Positions 1 to 6,066 of a stretch of DNA of 6,974 nt are shown here, in pieces. The translations under genes were made by a program, and so were the position numbers. The DNA comes from an uncultured Mediterranea sp. (lineage in GTDB: Bacteria > Bacteroidota > Bacteroidia > Bacteroidales > Bacteroidaceae), in the NCBI GenBank assembly GCA_946007445.1, contig CAMGAL010000115.1:1-6974 (forward strand). Reading direction: 5' to 3'. The notes beneath the pieces are model-generated. The model was not told where the DNA came from, made no database searches, and saw only the letters and a program-made list of their open reading frames with translations. Within the stretch, counting starts at the first letter, position 1. Each line of letters begins with the position of its first letter.

Positions 1-684
1 GGCCTGGGCGATGGGGTCGTCCAGACGCACCTGGGGATAGGTGGCCACCATTCTCTCGTCCATGCGGTAGAAGGCCAGCCGCTCGCCGTCGGGACTCCAG
101 AAGGTGCCTTTGCTGATGCCGAACTCGTTGCGGTGTACGCTCTGTCCGCAGACCACGCCTTCGGGCTCGTCCGTCACCTGCAGGGTCTCTCCGTCGGCGG
201 TGAGGAGGTAGAGGTTGTTGTCGAGGGTGTAGGCCAGGTGTCGGCTCCGGCTGTTCCAGTCGTCGTTGGCCGCCCGGGCGGGTCGGGGCTGGCTCCACAC
301 GATGGTGCGGCTGTCGCTTTCCACCAGGGTGCGTGCCTTGCTGCCTGTGAGCAGCAGCAGCGGTTTGCCCTCGGTCGGGCGTACCACTTCCACGCCTTGC
401 AGGTGGTGGAGGGGTTTCATGCCGGCCGTCTGGAGCAGGCGGTTGGCTTCGGCCAGGGTCATCAGGGTGTCACTCCGGCCGCTGGAGGCCTCGATGGCTA
501 TCAGGGCCTCAATGTCGAGCTGCAGGCAGGTGCGGTCGTCCCACCAGGTGTACCAGCGGTTCTCGGTGCGCAGGTAGTGGTTGCCGCCGGGCATCAGCTC
601 CTCCAGGGTGGCCTGCTTCAGGGGTTGTTGTGCCAAGGTTGTCATTGCCAATAGGGTAGTGAGGATGGTCAGTGTCTGTCTCAT
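1..684 (-). CDS. DPP-IV-like S9 family peptidase, N-terminal part (runs off left edge)
   Basis: This is the N-terminal 228 residues of a secreted or periplasmic prolyl oligopeptidase-family (S9B) aminopeptidase, which in this family removes di- or tripeptides after proline. The first Met (codon 684-682) is followed by a hydrophobic stretch and an Ala-Gln-Gln junction (residues about 1-19), which reads as a signal peptide. The rest is beta-propeller (DPPIV_N) sequence. Residues about 182-212 carry the family block SVHRNEFGISKGTFWSPDG followed by RLAFYRMDE, with the WSPDG propeller signature. In human DPP-IV the equivalent segment holds the Glu205-Glu206 pair that binds the substrate N-terminus; here the aligned residues look like Asn186-Glu187, but that alignment is by eye. 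The catalytic Ser-Asp-His domain lies beyond the window. The gene follows the methyltransferase gene by 23 bp with no promoter-like element between, so co-transcription is likely. Whether it is a dipeptidyl or tripeptidyl peptidase cannot be decided here. Confidence 0.9.
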   Translation of the reverse strand, partial: MRQTLTILTTLLAMTTLAQQPLKQATLEELMPGGNHYLRTENRWYTWWDDRTCLQLDIEALIAIEASSGRSDTLMTLAEANRLLQTAGMKPLHHLQGVEVVRPTEGKPLLLLTGSKARTLVESDSRTIVWSQPRPARAANDDWNSRSRHLAYTLDNNLYLLTADGETLQVTDEPEGVVCGQSVHRNEFGISKGTFWSPDGERLAFYRMDERMVATYPQVRLDDPIAQA

Positions 685-707
685 TGTGCCAAGGGGGAAA
701 TGGGGGT

Positions 708-2060
708 TTATGATTGTTTCTCGCGTCGCTTGCGTTCGGGATAGGACTCGCCGGAGCGGGGCTTGCGGTAGTCGTTGCGGGGCTTCCATTCGCGGCGGTC
801 GTCTGCCTGGCGGAACTCTCGGCGTTCGTCCGGTCGGAAGTCGCGACGAGGTTTGAACTCGCGTCGGGGGGCAGAGGCAGGGGCTTCGCTGATCTCCTTG
901 TCGAGCCGTTCGCCCGAGGCGCGAAACTCCTTGTACTTGCCTTCGAAGATTTCATATTGGCGCAGTTCGCACTCCAAGGCACCGTTCATGAGGGGCACCT
1001 TGCGGGTAGGCTTCAGACCAATCTGGTCGAAGCACTCCTCGCGGTAGGAGAGTATCCAGGCCTGGTTGCCGGTGAACTGCTGCTTCAGCCGCTCGCCTAT
1101 CATCTGGTAGAGCCCCAGCAGGTTGTTGGTGGAGATGCGCTCGCCGTAGGGTGGGTTCGTGACGATGATGCTGGGCTGGGCGGGCTTCTCAAACTGCTGG
1201 AAGGGTTGCAGGGCGATGCTCACCTGCTTGCCCACGGCAGCGGCTTTCACGTTGCGGGTGGCTATCTCGATGGCTTTCGGATTGTTGTCGTAGCCATAGA
1301 TGTGGTGGGTGAAGGGGCGCTCGTGGCTGTCGTCGTTGTAGATGCGCTCCAGCAGGTCGGCGTCGAAGTCGGGCCAGTGTTCGAAGGCGTAGCCTTGGCG
1401 GTAGACGCCGGGATAGATGTTGCAGGCAATGAGGGCTGCTTCGATGGGGAACGTGCCCGAGCCGCACATGGGGTCGATGAAGTCTGTGTCGCCCCGCCAC
1501 CCCGTCATGAGGATGATGCCGGCAGCCAGCACCTCGTTGAGGGGTGCCTCGACGGCCTCTTGGCGGTAGCCGCGACGGTGCAGCGACTCGCCGCTGCTGT
1601 CCAGCGAGAGGGTGCAGCTGGTCTCGGCGATGTGGATGTTGATCAGCACGTCGGGCGAGCTGATGCGCACGCCGGGACGCTTGCCCTGCCGCTCCATGAA
1701 GTAGTCGGCAATGGCATCCTTCACCCGATAGGCCACAAACTTGCTGTGGCGGAACTCCTGGCTGAACACCGTGGCATCGACTGCAAAGGTCTTGTCGGTG
1801 TCGAGGTACTCCTCCCAGCGGATGGCCTTCACCTGTTCATATACCTCGTCCGGATTCTGGGCATCGAAGTGCTTGATGGGCTTCAGGATGCGCAGGGCGG
1901 TGCGCAGGCAGAAGTTGGCGCGGTAGAGCATCTCCTTGTCGCCGGTAAAGGCCACCATGCGTCGGCCTTTTTCGATATTGTTGGCTCCCAGTTCGGTCAG
2001 TTCCGTGGCGAGCACCTCTTCCAAGCCTTGCAGGGTCTTGGCAATCATTTCAAATTCCAT
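708..2060 (-). CDS. THUMP-domain class I SAM-dependent RNA methyltransferase (RlmL-like)
   Basis: This 450-residue protein is a predicted N2-guanine RNA methyltransferase of the UPF0020 (PF01170) family. It corresponds to the RlmL half of E. coli RlmKL, which makes m2G2445 in 23S rRNA. Residues about 1-60 are the N-terminal ferredoxin-like part (EMIAKTLQGLEEVLATEL), and about 60-155 are the THUMP domain that binds RNA. The Rossmann methyltransferase domain has SAM motif I DPMCGSGTFPIEAAL (196-210), an acidic motif II region GYDNNP (256-261), and the catalytic motif IV TNPPYGER (301-308). The RlmK (C-terminal m7G) half of the enterobacterial fusion is absent. Instead, after residue 385 there is a low-complexity basic tail with repeated RR-acid-aromatic-basic-Pro units, probably disordered and RNA-binding. 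The first Met gives MEFEMIAK; Met5 is an alternative. No Shine-Dalgarno is visible. The exact target nucleotide is inferred by homology only. Confidence 0.93.
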   Translation of the reverse strand: MEFEMIAKTLQGLEEVLATELTELGANNIEKGRRMVAFTGDKEMLYRANFCLRTALRILKPIKHFDAQNPDEVYEQVKAIRWEEYLDTDKTFAVDATVFSQEFRHSKFVAYRVKDAIADYFMERQGKRPGVRISSPDVLINIHIAETSCTLSLDSSGESLHRRGYRQEAVEAPLNEVLAAGIILMTGWRGDTDFIDPMCGSGTFPIEAALIACNIYPGVYRQGYAFEHWPDFDADLLERIYNDDSHERPFTHHIYGYDNNPKAIEIATRNVKAAAVGKQVSIALQPFQQFEKPAQPSIIVTNPPYGERISTNNLLGLYQMIGERLKQQFTGNQAWILSYREECFDQIGLKPTRKVPLMNGALECELRQYEIFEGKYKEFRASGERLDKEISEAPASAPRREFKPRRDFRPDERREFRQADDRREWKPRNDYRKPRSGESYPERKRREKQS

Positions 2061-2070
2061 ATTCTATATA

Positions 2071-2133
2071 GTTACGAGTTACGAGCTACAAGCTACGAGT
2101 TCTTAGTTTTAAATTTTAAATTTTAAATTGTAA
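2071..2133. repeat. Degenerate heptamer tandem array filling the cysE-methyltransferase spacer
   Basis: Nine consecutive 7-bp units can be read on the plus strand: gttacga, gttacga, gctacaa, gctacga, gttctta, gttttaa, attttaa, attttaa, attgtaa. Position 3 is always t and position 7 always a; the first four are GC-containing and the last four AT-only, so the array drifts along its length without losing register. It occupies 63 of the 78 bp between the stop of serine acetyltransferase and the start of the methyltransferase. Its function is unknown. It contains no TAnnTTTG promoter motif on the minus strand. Confidence 0.8.
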
Positions 2134-2138
2134 ATCAT

Positions 2139-3017
2139 TCACTTCCTCTGTGTAATCCTGGTTCCGGCAGCTACATCCTCTGTCACCCAGATGTTGCCTC
2201 CCACGGTGGCTCCTCGGCCTATGGTGATGCGGCCCAGGATGGTGGCGTTGGAGTAGATGATGACGTCGTCCTCCAGGATGGGGTGGCGGGGAATGCCCTT
2301 GATGGGCTTCCCTTCGTCGTCGAGGGGGAAGCTGCGGGCACCGAGGGTGACGCCTTGATAGAGCTTCACGTGGTTGCCTATGATGCAGGTCTCGCCGATG
2401 ACCACACCCGTGCCGTGGTCGATGGTGAAGTAAGCGCCTATCCGGGCGCCGGGATGGATGTCGATGCCGGTCTCGCTATGTGCCAGTTCGGTGATGATGC
2501 GGGGGATGAGGGGCACACCCAGTACCAGCAGTTGGTGAGCCATGCGGTAGCTGCTGATGGCGCGTATGGCCGGATAGCAGCTGATGACCTCGCCAAACGA
2601 GTGGGCGGCGGGGTCGCCGTTGTAGGCAGCCTCTACGTCGGTGGCCAGGGTGCGGCGCATCTGCGGCAGGCAGCTGATGAATTGGGCAGCCAGGCGCACG
2701 GCCTCTTGGCGGCGGGCTTCGCACTGCTCGTCCGAGAGCTCTTCGCCGTCGAAGCAGAGGCCGGCCCATATCTGGGCGGATAGCTGCTCCATGAGGCGCT
2801 CTACGCCCATGCCGATGTGGTAGGTCATGTTGCGGCTGTTGACGGCAGCGTTGCCAAAGTAGCCGGGGAAGAGGATGGCACGCGTCAGCTGGATGCAGTC
2901 GTGCAAGGCTGTGGCCGAGGGGAGCGGGGCCACGTCGGCGTGTCGGTGGAACAGGCCTTGGTAGGACTTGGCTTCCGAAAGCTCTTCGATGGCTTGTGTC
3001 AGTATCTGTGAGATCAT
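2139..3017 (-). CDS. cysE: Serine O-acetyltransferase
   Basis: This enzyme transfers acetyl from acetyl-CoA to L-serine, giving O-acetylserine, the carbon skeleton for cysteine synthesis. The 292-residue protein has an all-helical N-terminal region (about 1-175, with the family block ISSYRMAHQLL at 154-164) followed by a left-handed beta-helix of hexapeptide repeats (about 183-285). Residues aligning by eye with E. coli CysE catalytic residues are present: Asp186 in IDIHPGA (E. coli Asp143), His201 in DHGTG (His158), and His245 in RHP (His193). The usual flexible loop between coils is seen as SFPLDDEGKPIKGIPRHP. The C-terminus stops soon after the last hexapeptide coil with Gln-Arg-Lys. It lacks the terminal-Ile tail that in enterobacterial CysE docks into CysK, so a classical cysteine synthase complex is not predicted. 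The start is the first Met (codon 3017-3015) just inside the repeat-filled spacer; no Shine-Dalgarno is visible. No sulfur-assimilation gene lies beside it. Confidence 0.95.
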   Translation of the reverse strand: MISQILTQAIEELSEAKSYQGLFHRHADVAPLPSATALHDCIQLTRAILFPGYFGNAAVNSRNMTYHIGMGVERLMEQLSAQIWAGLCFDGEELSDEQCEARRQEAVRLAAQFISCLPQMRRTLATDVEAAYNGDPAAHSFGEVISCYPAIRAISSYRMAHQLLVLGVPLIPRIITELAHSETGIDIHPGARIGAYFTIDHGTGVVIGETCIIGNHVKLYQGVTLGARSFPLDDEGKPIKGIPRHPILEDDVIIYSNATILGRITIGRGATVGGNIWVTEDVAAGTRITQRK

Positions 3018-3019
3018 GT

Positions 3020-3060
3020 AAGTTTTTTGAGTTTCTGAGTTTTTGGGTTTGTAAGTTTCT
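3020..3060. repeat. Degenerate octamer tandem array in the PAP2-cysE spacer
   Basis: The plus strand reads as aagtttttt (one extra t) followed by four 8-bp units: gagtttct, gagttttt, gggtttgt, aagtttct. The core is RRGTTTNT and the gttt anchors are spaced 9, 8, 8 and 8 bp. It takes up 41 of the 48 bp between the stop of the PAP2 gene and the start of cysE. In the direction of transcription the units read as AGAAACTC-like. No promoter motif or hairpin is apparent. Confidence 0.7.
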
Positions 3061-3065
3061 GGCCT

Positions 3066-4034
3066 CTATGCCTGGTGGAACATGGGGTGCTCGAACCACC
3101 GCTTATACATCCAGGTGACGCCGATGTAGAGCATCCAGGCAGAGACGAATCCGGCCAGGGCATCTATCAGATAGTGGGCCTGTATATAGACGGTAGCCAT
3201 GCAGAGCAGCAGGTAGAAGGGCAGCAGCACGTAGGCCAGCCGGTGGTTGCCTCGCCATGCCATAATCATCAGGATGGTGGAGATGCCCACGTGCGAACTG
3301 GGGAATGCGGCTGTGGGGCGTTCGCCCACGCGCTGCGACTCCTCCACCAGGTTGTAGAAGAAGCCGTGCTCGTAGCCCGGTCCGGGCAGCAGCTCCTGGT
3401 GGTGGAAGAAGTAGTTGCCGATGGAGGGGAAGTGGCCGGCAGCCACATTGGCCTCGCCAATGACGGGGAAGTAGAACTGGGGCCCTGCCACGGGCACGAA
3501 GATGTACACCAGGTAGTAGATGAAGAAGGAGGCCACGATGACAAACGACACCTTCTCCAGCAGGTCGAAGCGGTTGAACAGGTACCACAAGACGACTATC
3601 AGCATCATGGGGTAGTAGAAGAAGTAACCCATGTTGAGCGGTTCGCTGACCCACATCTGGGGCCACTGCCGGGCAAACCACACGGCCGGTTGTCCGCCGC
3701 ATAGCCACTGCTCGGCCGAGGCAAACAGGTGGTCCAAGTTGGGGAAGATGCGGTTGAACTCGAAGGTGTCGGGGTACCAGTAGGAGAGCAGCGACATCTG
3801 CACCACCACGCGGGCGAAGGCGGCCAGCCGGCACGGAGCCAGCCGGTAGAGATACATCAGCAGGAAGGTCATGCCCACGATGCAGCAGCGCTCGAAGAGC
3901 ATACGGCCCGGATGATCCATCTCCTGAAACAGGAAGAGTATCAGGATGGAGGTCAGCAGGGTATATATCAAGGTGGCCTTTTCGATGGCAAACAACCCCT
4001 TGCTGTACTGCTTATGTAGAGTCAATAGTTTCAT
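3066..4034 (-). CDS. PAP2-superfamily (Aur1-like) integral membrane phosphatase or phosphotransferase
   Basis: This 322-residue membrane protein belongs to the PAP2 superfamily, closest in look to the PAP2_3/inositolphosphotransferase branch that includes yeast Aur1. Hydrophobic segments are seen at about 19-36, 50-65, 72-86, 135-153, 163-182, 251-261, 266-282 and 290-308. Two active-site motifs are clear: TAAFPSSHVG (241-250, general acid His248) and AHYLIDALAG (286-295, nucleophile His287 with Asp291). The F-P-S-x-H and H-Y-x-x-D forms match Aur1 more than the PSGH of soluble acid phosphatases, and no canonical KX6RP motif 1 is evident. Likely substrates are lipid phosphates or phospholipid headgroups (phosphatidate, undecaprenyl-PP, or ceramide plus phosphatidylinositol). 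The reaction cannot be fixed from sequence. The start MKLLTLHKQY (codon 4034-4032) was chosen because an upstream Met at 4088 would overlap the preceding gene by 37 nt. It ends in TAG and lies 17 bp after the SDR gene. Confidence 0.88.
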   Translation of the reverse strand: MKLLTLHKQYSKGLFAIEKATLIYTLLTSILILFLFQEMDHPGRMLFERCCIVGMTFLLMYLYRLAPCRLAAFARVVVQMSLLSYWYPDTFEFNRIFPNLDHLFASAEQWLCGGQPAVWFARQWPQMWVSEPLNMGYFFYYPMMLIVVLWYLFNRFDLLEKVSFVIVASFFIYYLVYIFVPVAGPQFYFPVIGEANVAAGHFPSIGNYFFHHQELLPGPGYEHGFFYNLVEESQRVGERPTAAFPSSHVGISTILMIMAWRGNHRLAYVLLPFYLLLCMATVYIQAHYLIDALAGFVSAWMLYIGVTWMYKRWFEHPMFHQA

Positions 4035-4035
4035 G

Positions 4036-4051
4036 TAGTTACGAGTTATGT
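4036..4051. repeat. Short heptamer-repeat relic in the SDR-PAP2 spacer
   Basis: The 13-mer tagttacgagtta at 4036-4048 is identical to the sequence at 2069-2081, about 2 kb away. It reads as one full heptamer unit gttacga (4038-4044) followed by a diverged one (gttatgt). It almost fills the 17-bp spacer between the SDR stop and the PAP2 start, and so is a third operon spacer carrying this type of repeat. Confidence 0.55.
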
Positions 4052-5062
4052 TCAAATCCAACCCTCCTGCTTGTACCAGGCCATGCACTCGGCCACGCCC
4101 CGCTGCAGGTCATACTGGGGCTGGTAGCCCAGCTCTGTGACGGCAGGGGTGATGTCGCACTGCCAGTTGCGCTGCTTCATGATGCGGTACTTGTCGCTGT
4201 TCAGGGTGCTGCTCTTGCCATGCCGCCCTGCCCACCACTCGGCCAGTCGGGAGACGAGGCGCAGTGTCCAGAGGGGGAAGGTGAGGCGCACCACCCAGGG
4301 GTTGCCCAGCTCCCTACGGATGAGGTCGGAGAAGGTGCGGCTGCTGTACACCTGGCCGTCGCTCAGCAGGTAAGCCCGGCGGGTGACGCGGGCGTCGATG
4401 CTGCCGAAGACAGCCTGCACCACGTCGCGCACGTAGACGAACGTCAGCTGCTGGGGCTTCAGCCCGGCTGCGGTGTCGATATGTCGGCTGATGGACTTCA
4501 CCATCAGGAAGTAGTCGCGCTCCCTGGGGCCGTACACCCCTGTGGGGCGGAAGATGACGTAGGGCAGCCCTTCGAGGCTCTGCAGGTAGCGCTCGGCCTT
4601 GAGCTTGCTCTCGCCATAGGCGGTGTTGGGGCAGGGGGTGTCGGTCTCGCGGATGGGCTCGCCGTCCTGTTCGTGGATGGGGCCGTACACGCTCAGCGAG
4701 CTGAGGTAGATCAGCTGTCGGGGCATCATCTGCAGTTCGCTCAGGGCCTCCACGAGGTGGCGTGTCTGCAGGTAGTTGGCTTGGTCAAATTCGGCCTTGT
4801 CCACGCACTTGGTGGCGCCGGCGCAGTGTATCACATAGTCCCACCGGTTGTAGGTGCCTTTGTGGCCGCTCAGCTGCGATTTCAGCCGTTCCGGGTGAGC
4901 CATGTCCAGCTCCAGCAGGTGCAGTTTGCGGTGCTGCAGGTAGCGTCGGCTGCTGGTGCTGCGCACTCCGGCCCACACCTGCATACCTCGCTTCAGGGCT
5001 TCCTCCACAAGGAAACTGCCGATGAATCCGCTGGCTCCCGTTATCAGTATCGATTCTTTCAT
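4052..5062 (-). CDS. NAD(P)-dependent epimerase/dehydratase-like extended SDR oxidoreductase
   Basis: This 336-residue protein is an extended short-chain dehydrogenase/reductase (epimerase or 3-beta-HSD-like). The N-terminal Rossmann fold carries the nucleotide-binding signature TGASGFIG (8-15, GxxGxxG). The active site has YLSSLSVYG (119-127) and the Tyr149-x-x-x-Lys153 pair in TAYGESKLKAE. FRPTGVYGP (171-179) and FVYVRDVVQA (208-217) are the usual substrate-side landmarks of extended SDRs, and the C-terminal third is the variable substrate domain. The start at 5062 gives the Rossmann strand directly at residue 4. The reading frame stays open upstream to 5215, but that part lies inside the CDF gene and has no family character. 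Start and upstream stop overlap as ATGA, so translational coupling is likely; a GGAG lies 11 nt upstream of the ATG. The substrate is not evident. Candidates are a nucleotide sugar or a ketosphingoid/ketoceramide lipid, the latter suggested by the adjacent Aur1-like gene. Confidence 0.9.
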   Translation of the reverse strand: MKESILITGASGFIGSFLVEEALKRGMQVWAGVRSTSSRRYLQHRKLHLLELDMAHPERLKSQLSGHKGTYNRWDYVIHCAGATKCVDKAEFDQANYLQTRHLVEALSELQMMPRQLIYLSSLSVYGPIHEQDGEPIRETDTPCPNTAYGESKLKAERYLQSLEGLPYVIFRPTGVYGPRERDYFLMVKSISRHIDTAAGLKPQQLTFVYVRDVVQAVFGSIDARVTRRAYLLSDGQVYSSRTFSDLIRRELGNPWVVRLTFPLWTLRLVSRLAEWWAGRHGKSSTLNSDKYRIMKQRNWQCDITPAVTELGYQPQYDLQRGVAECMAWYKQEGWI

Positions 5063-5982
5063 TTTGTCTCTTTCTCCGGTTCCACATGTATGCCCACGTG
5101 CGTTTCGTTGCCGAACAGCTCCTTCAGCCGGTGTTCGATGTCGGTGGCAGCCTGGTGGGCCTCCCGCAGGGGGATGTTGCCGTCCATCCGCACATGTACC
5201 TCGATGGCGTAGCAACTGCCAATGCGTCGGGTGCGCAGGTGGTGCGGCTGGCTCACGCCGGGCTGTCGGAGGATGGCGTCGATTATCTTCTTCTCCACAT
5301 CGGCAGGCAGCGACTTCTCCAGCAGTTCGTCCACACTGGGCATCAGCAGCTGGATGCTCACCTTCACGATGAAGAGGCTCACCGCCACGGCTGCCAGGGG
5401 GTCGAGCACGCGGAAGTTCTCACCCAGCAGGATGGCTCCTCCGATGCCTATCAGGGTGCCTATCGACGAGAGGGCGTCGCTGCGGTGGTGCCACGCATTG
5501 GCTATCATGGCTCCGCTCCTCAACTGCTTGCCCCGCCGGTAGGTGTAGTGGTACAGGGCCTCCTTCAGGACGATGGAGAGCAGGGCGGCCCAGAAGGCCA
5601 GCCAGCCCGGTTGGGGAGGCTGCTGTCCGCACAGGGCGTGATAGATGGCTGTCAGTCCGTCCCAGCAGATGCCGGCACCTACGCCCAGCAGCAGCAGGCC
5701 GATGATGGCCGTGGCCAGCGTCTCGTATTTGCCGTGTCCGTAGTCGTGGTCTTGGTCTTCGGGGCGGGAAGAGAGATGCACCATCAGCAGCACCACGATG
5801 TCTGTCACGAAGTCCGACAGCGAGTGTACCGCATCGGCTATCATGGCCGCACTGCCGGCCAGCCATCCTGCCAGCAGCTTCACGACCACCAGCAGCAGAT
5901 TGACGGCACTCCCGGCCAGCGTCACGCGGCGGATGCCCTTCTCGCGGCTCTCTGCATCTTGGTTCTTTTGGTTGGTTTTCAT
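5059..5982 (-). CDS. Cation diffusion facilitator (CDF) family divalent metal transporter
   Basis: This 307-residue inner-membrane protein is a CDF-family antiporter that exports divalent metal (Zn2+, or possibly Fe2+/Mn2+/Co2+) in exchange for protons. Hydrophobic segments are at about 20-42, 45-70, 90-108, 127-143, 173-187 and 192-212. The transport site is read from HxxxD in TM2 (His53, Asp57 in ADAVHSLSD) and HxxxD in TM5 (His165, Asp169 in NAWHHRSD). This four-ligand His-Asp-His-Asp set is the pattern of zinc-transporting ZnT-like proteins. YGHGKYETLA (81-90) is the conserved post-TM2 loop. The cytoplasmic C-terminal dimerisation domain (about 215-301) keeps the HHLRTRRIG, EVHVRMD, EAH and THVGIHVEP elements, whose histidines bind regulatory metal in YiiP. 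It is first in the presumed minus-strand operon, just behind a TAnnTTTG element. Its stop overlaps the SDR start by 4 nt. Length is normal for the family. Metal identity is inferred. Confidence 0.94.
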   Translation of the reverse strand: MKTNQKNQDAESREKGIRRVTLAGSAVNLLLVVVKLLAGWLAGSAAMIADAVHSLSDFVTDIVVLLMVHLSSRPEDQDHDYGHGKYETLATAIIGLLLLGVGAGICWDGLTAIYHALCGQQPPQPGWLAFWAALLSIVLKEALYHYTYRRGKQLRSGAMIANAWHHRSDALSSIGTLIGIGGAILLGENFRVLDPLAAVAVSLFIVKVSIQLLMPSVDELLEKSLPADVEKKIIDAILRQPGVSQPHHLRTRRIGSCYAIEVHVRMDGNIPLREAHQAATDIEHRLKELFGNETHVGIHVEPEKETK

Positions 5983-6005
5983 CCCTTTTTGTTTGTTAAG
6001 CGTTG

Positions 6006-6013
6006 CAAAGATA
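6006..6013 (-). promoter_or_regulatory. Bacteroides-type -7 promoter element for the minus-strand operon
   Basis: Read on the minus strand, 6013-6006 is TATCTTTG, an exact match to the Bacteroides sigma-ABfr -7 consensus TAnnTTTG. It lies 23 bp from the CDF start codon, leaving a short leader. No good -33 TTTG is seen at 19-21 bp upstream. It is the only consensus match I found in the spacers of the six minus-strand genes, so it may drive them all. Confidence 0.65.
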
Positions 6014-6037
6014 CGACATAAATCTGTTTCGTGCCCC

Positions 6038-6045
6038 TATTTTTG
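6038..6045 (+). promoter_or_regulatory. Candidate distal -7 element for rnr
   Basis: The plus strand reads TATTTTTG here, fitting TAnnTTTG. It would give an rnr leader of roughly 85-90 nt, containing the palindrome and the CCATTTT repeats. The T-rich context makes a chance match possible, and no -33 partner is evident. Confidence 0.3.
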
Positions 6046-6066
6046 CCCATTTTCCTTCTTTATGTG

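Noticed and set aside
714..2126. Long 470-codon plus-strand open frame opposite the methyltransferase
   Set aside because: It is the antisense shadow of a GC-rich, strongly conserved gene. Its translation is Ala/Gly/Val/Leu-rich with no domain character.
2071..2133. The heptamer array as a CRISPR or att site
   Set aside because: The units are 7 bp with no spacers, and there are no cas genes, integrase or tRNA nearby.
4035..4088. Upstream start at 4088 for the PAP2 gene
   Set aside because: It would overlap the SDR gene by 37 nt and adds MHGLVQAGG-type sequence without membrane character. The start at 4034 gives a clean 17-bp spacer.
5063..5215. Upstream extension of the SDR gene to a Met at 5215
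   Set aside because: The extra 51 codons overlap the CDF C-terminal domain in another frame and are not SDR-like. The ATG at 5062 sits directly before the Rossmann strand.
4220..6021. Long plus-strand open frames (330 and 311 codons) opposite the SDR and CDF genes
   Set aside because: Both mirror real genes in the opposite strand and show the same low-information Val/Gln/Gly/His composition. No start signal or family motif was seen.
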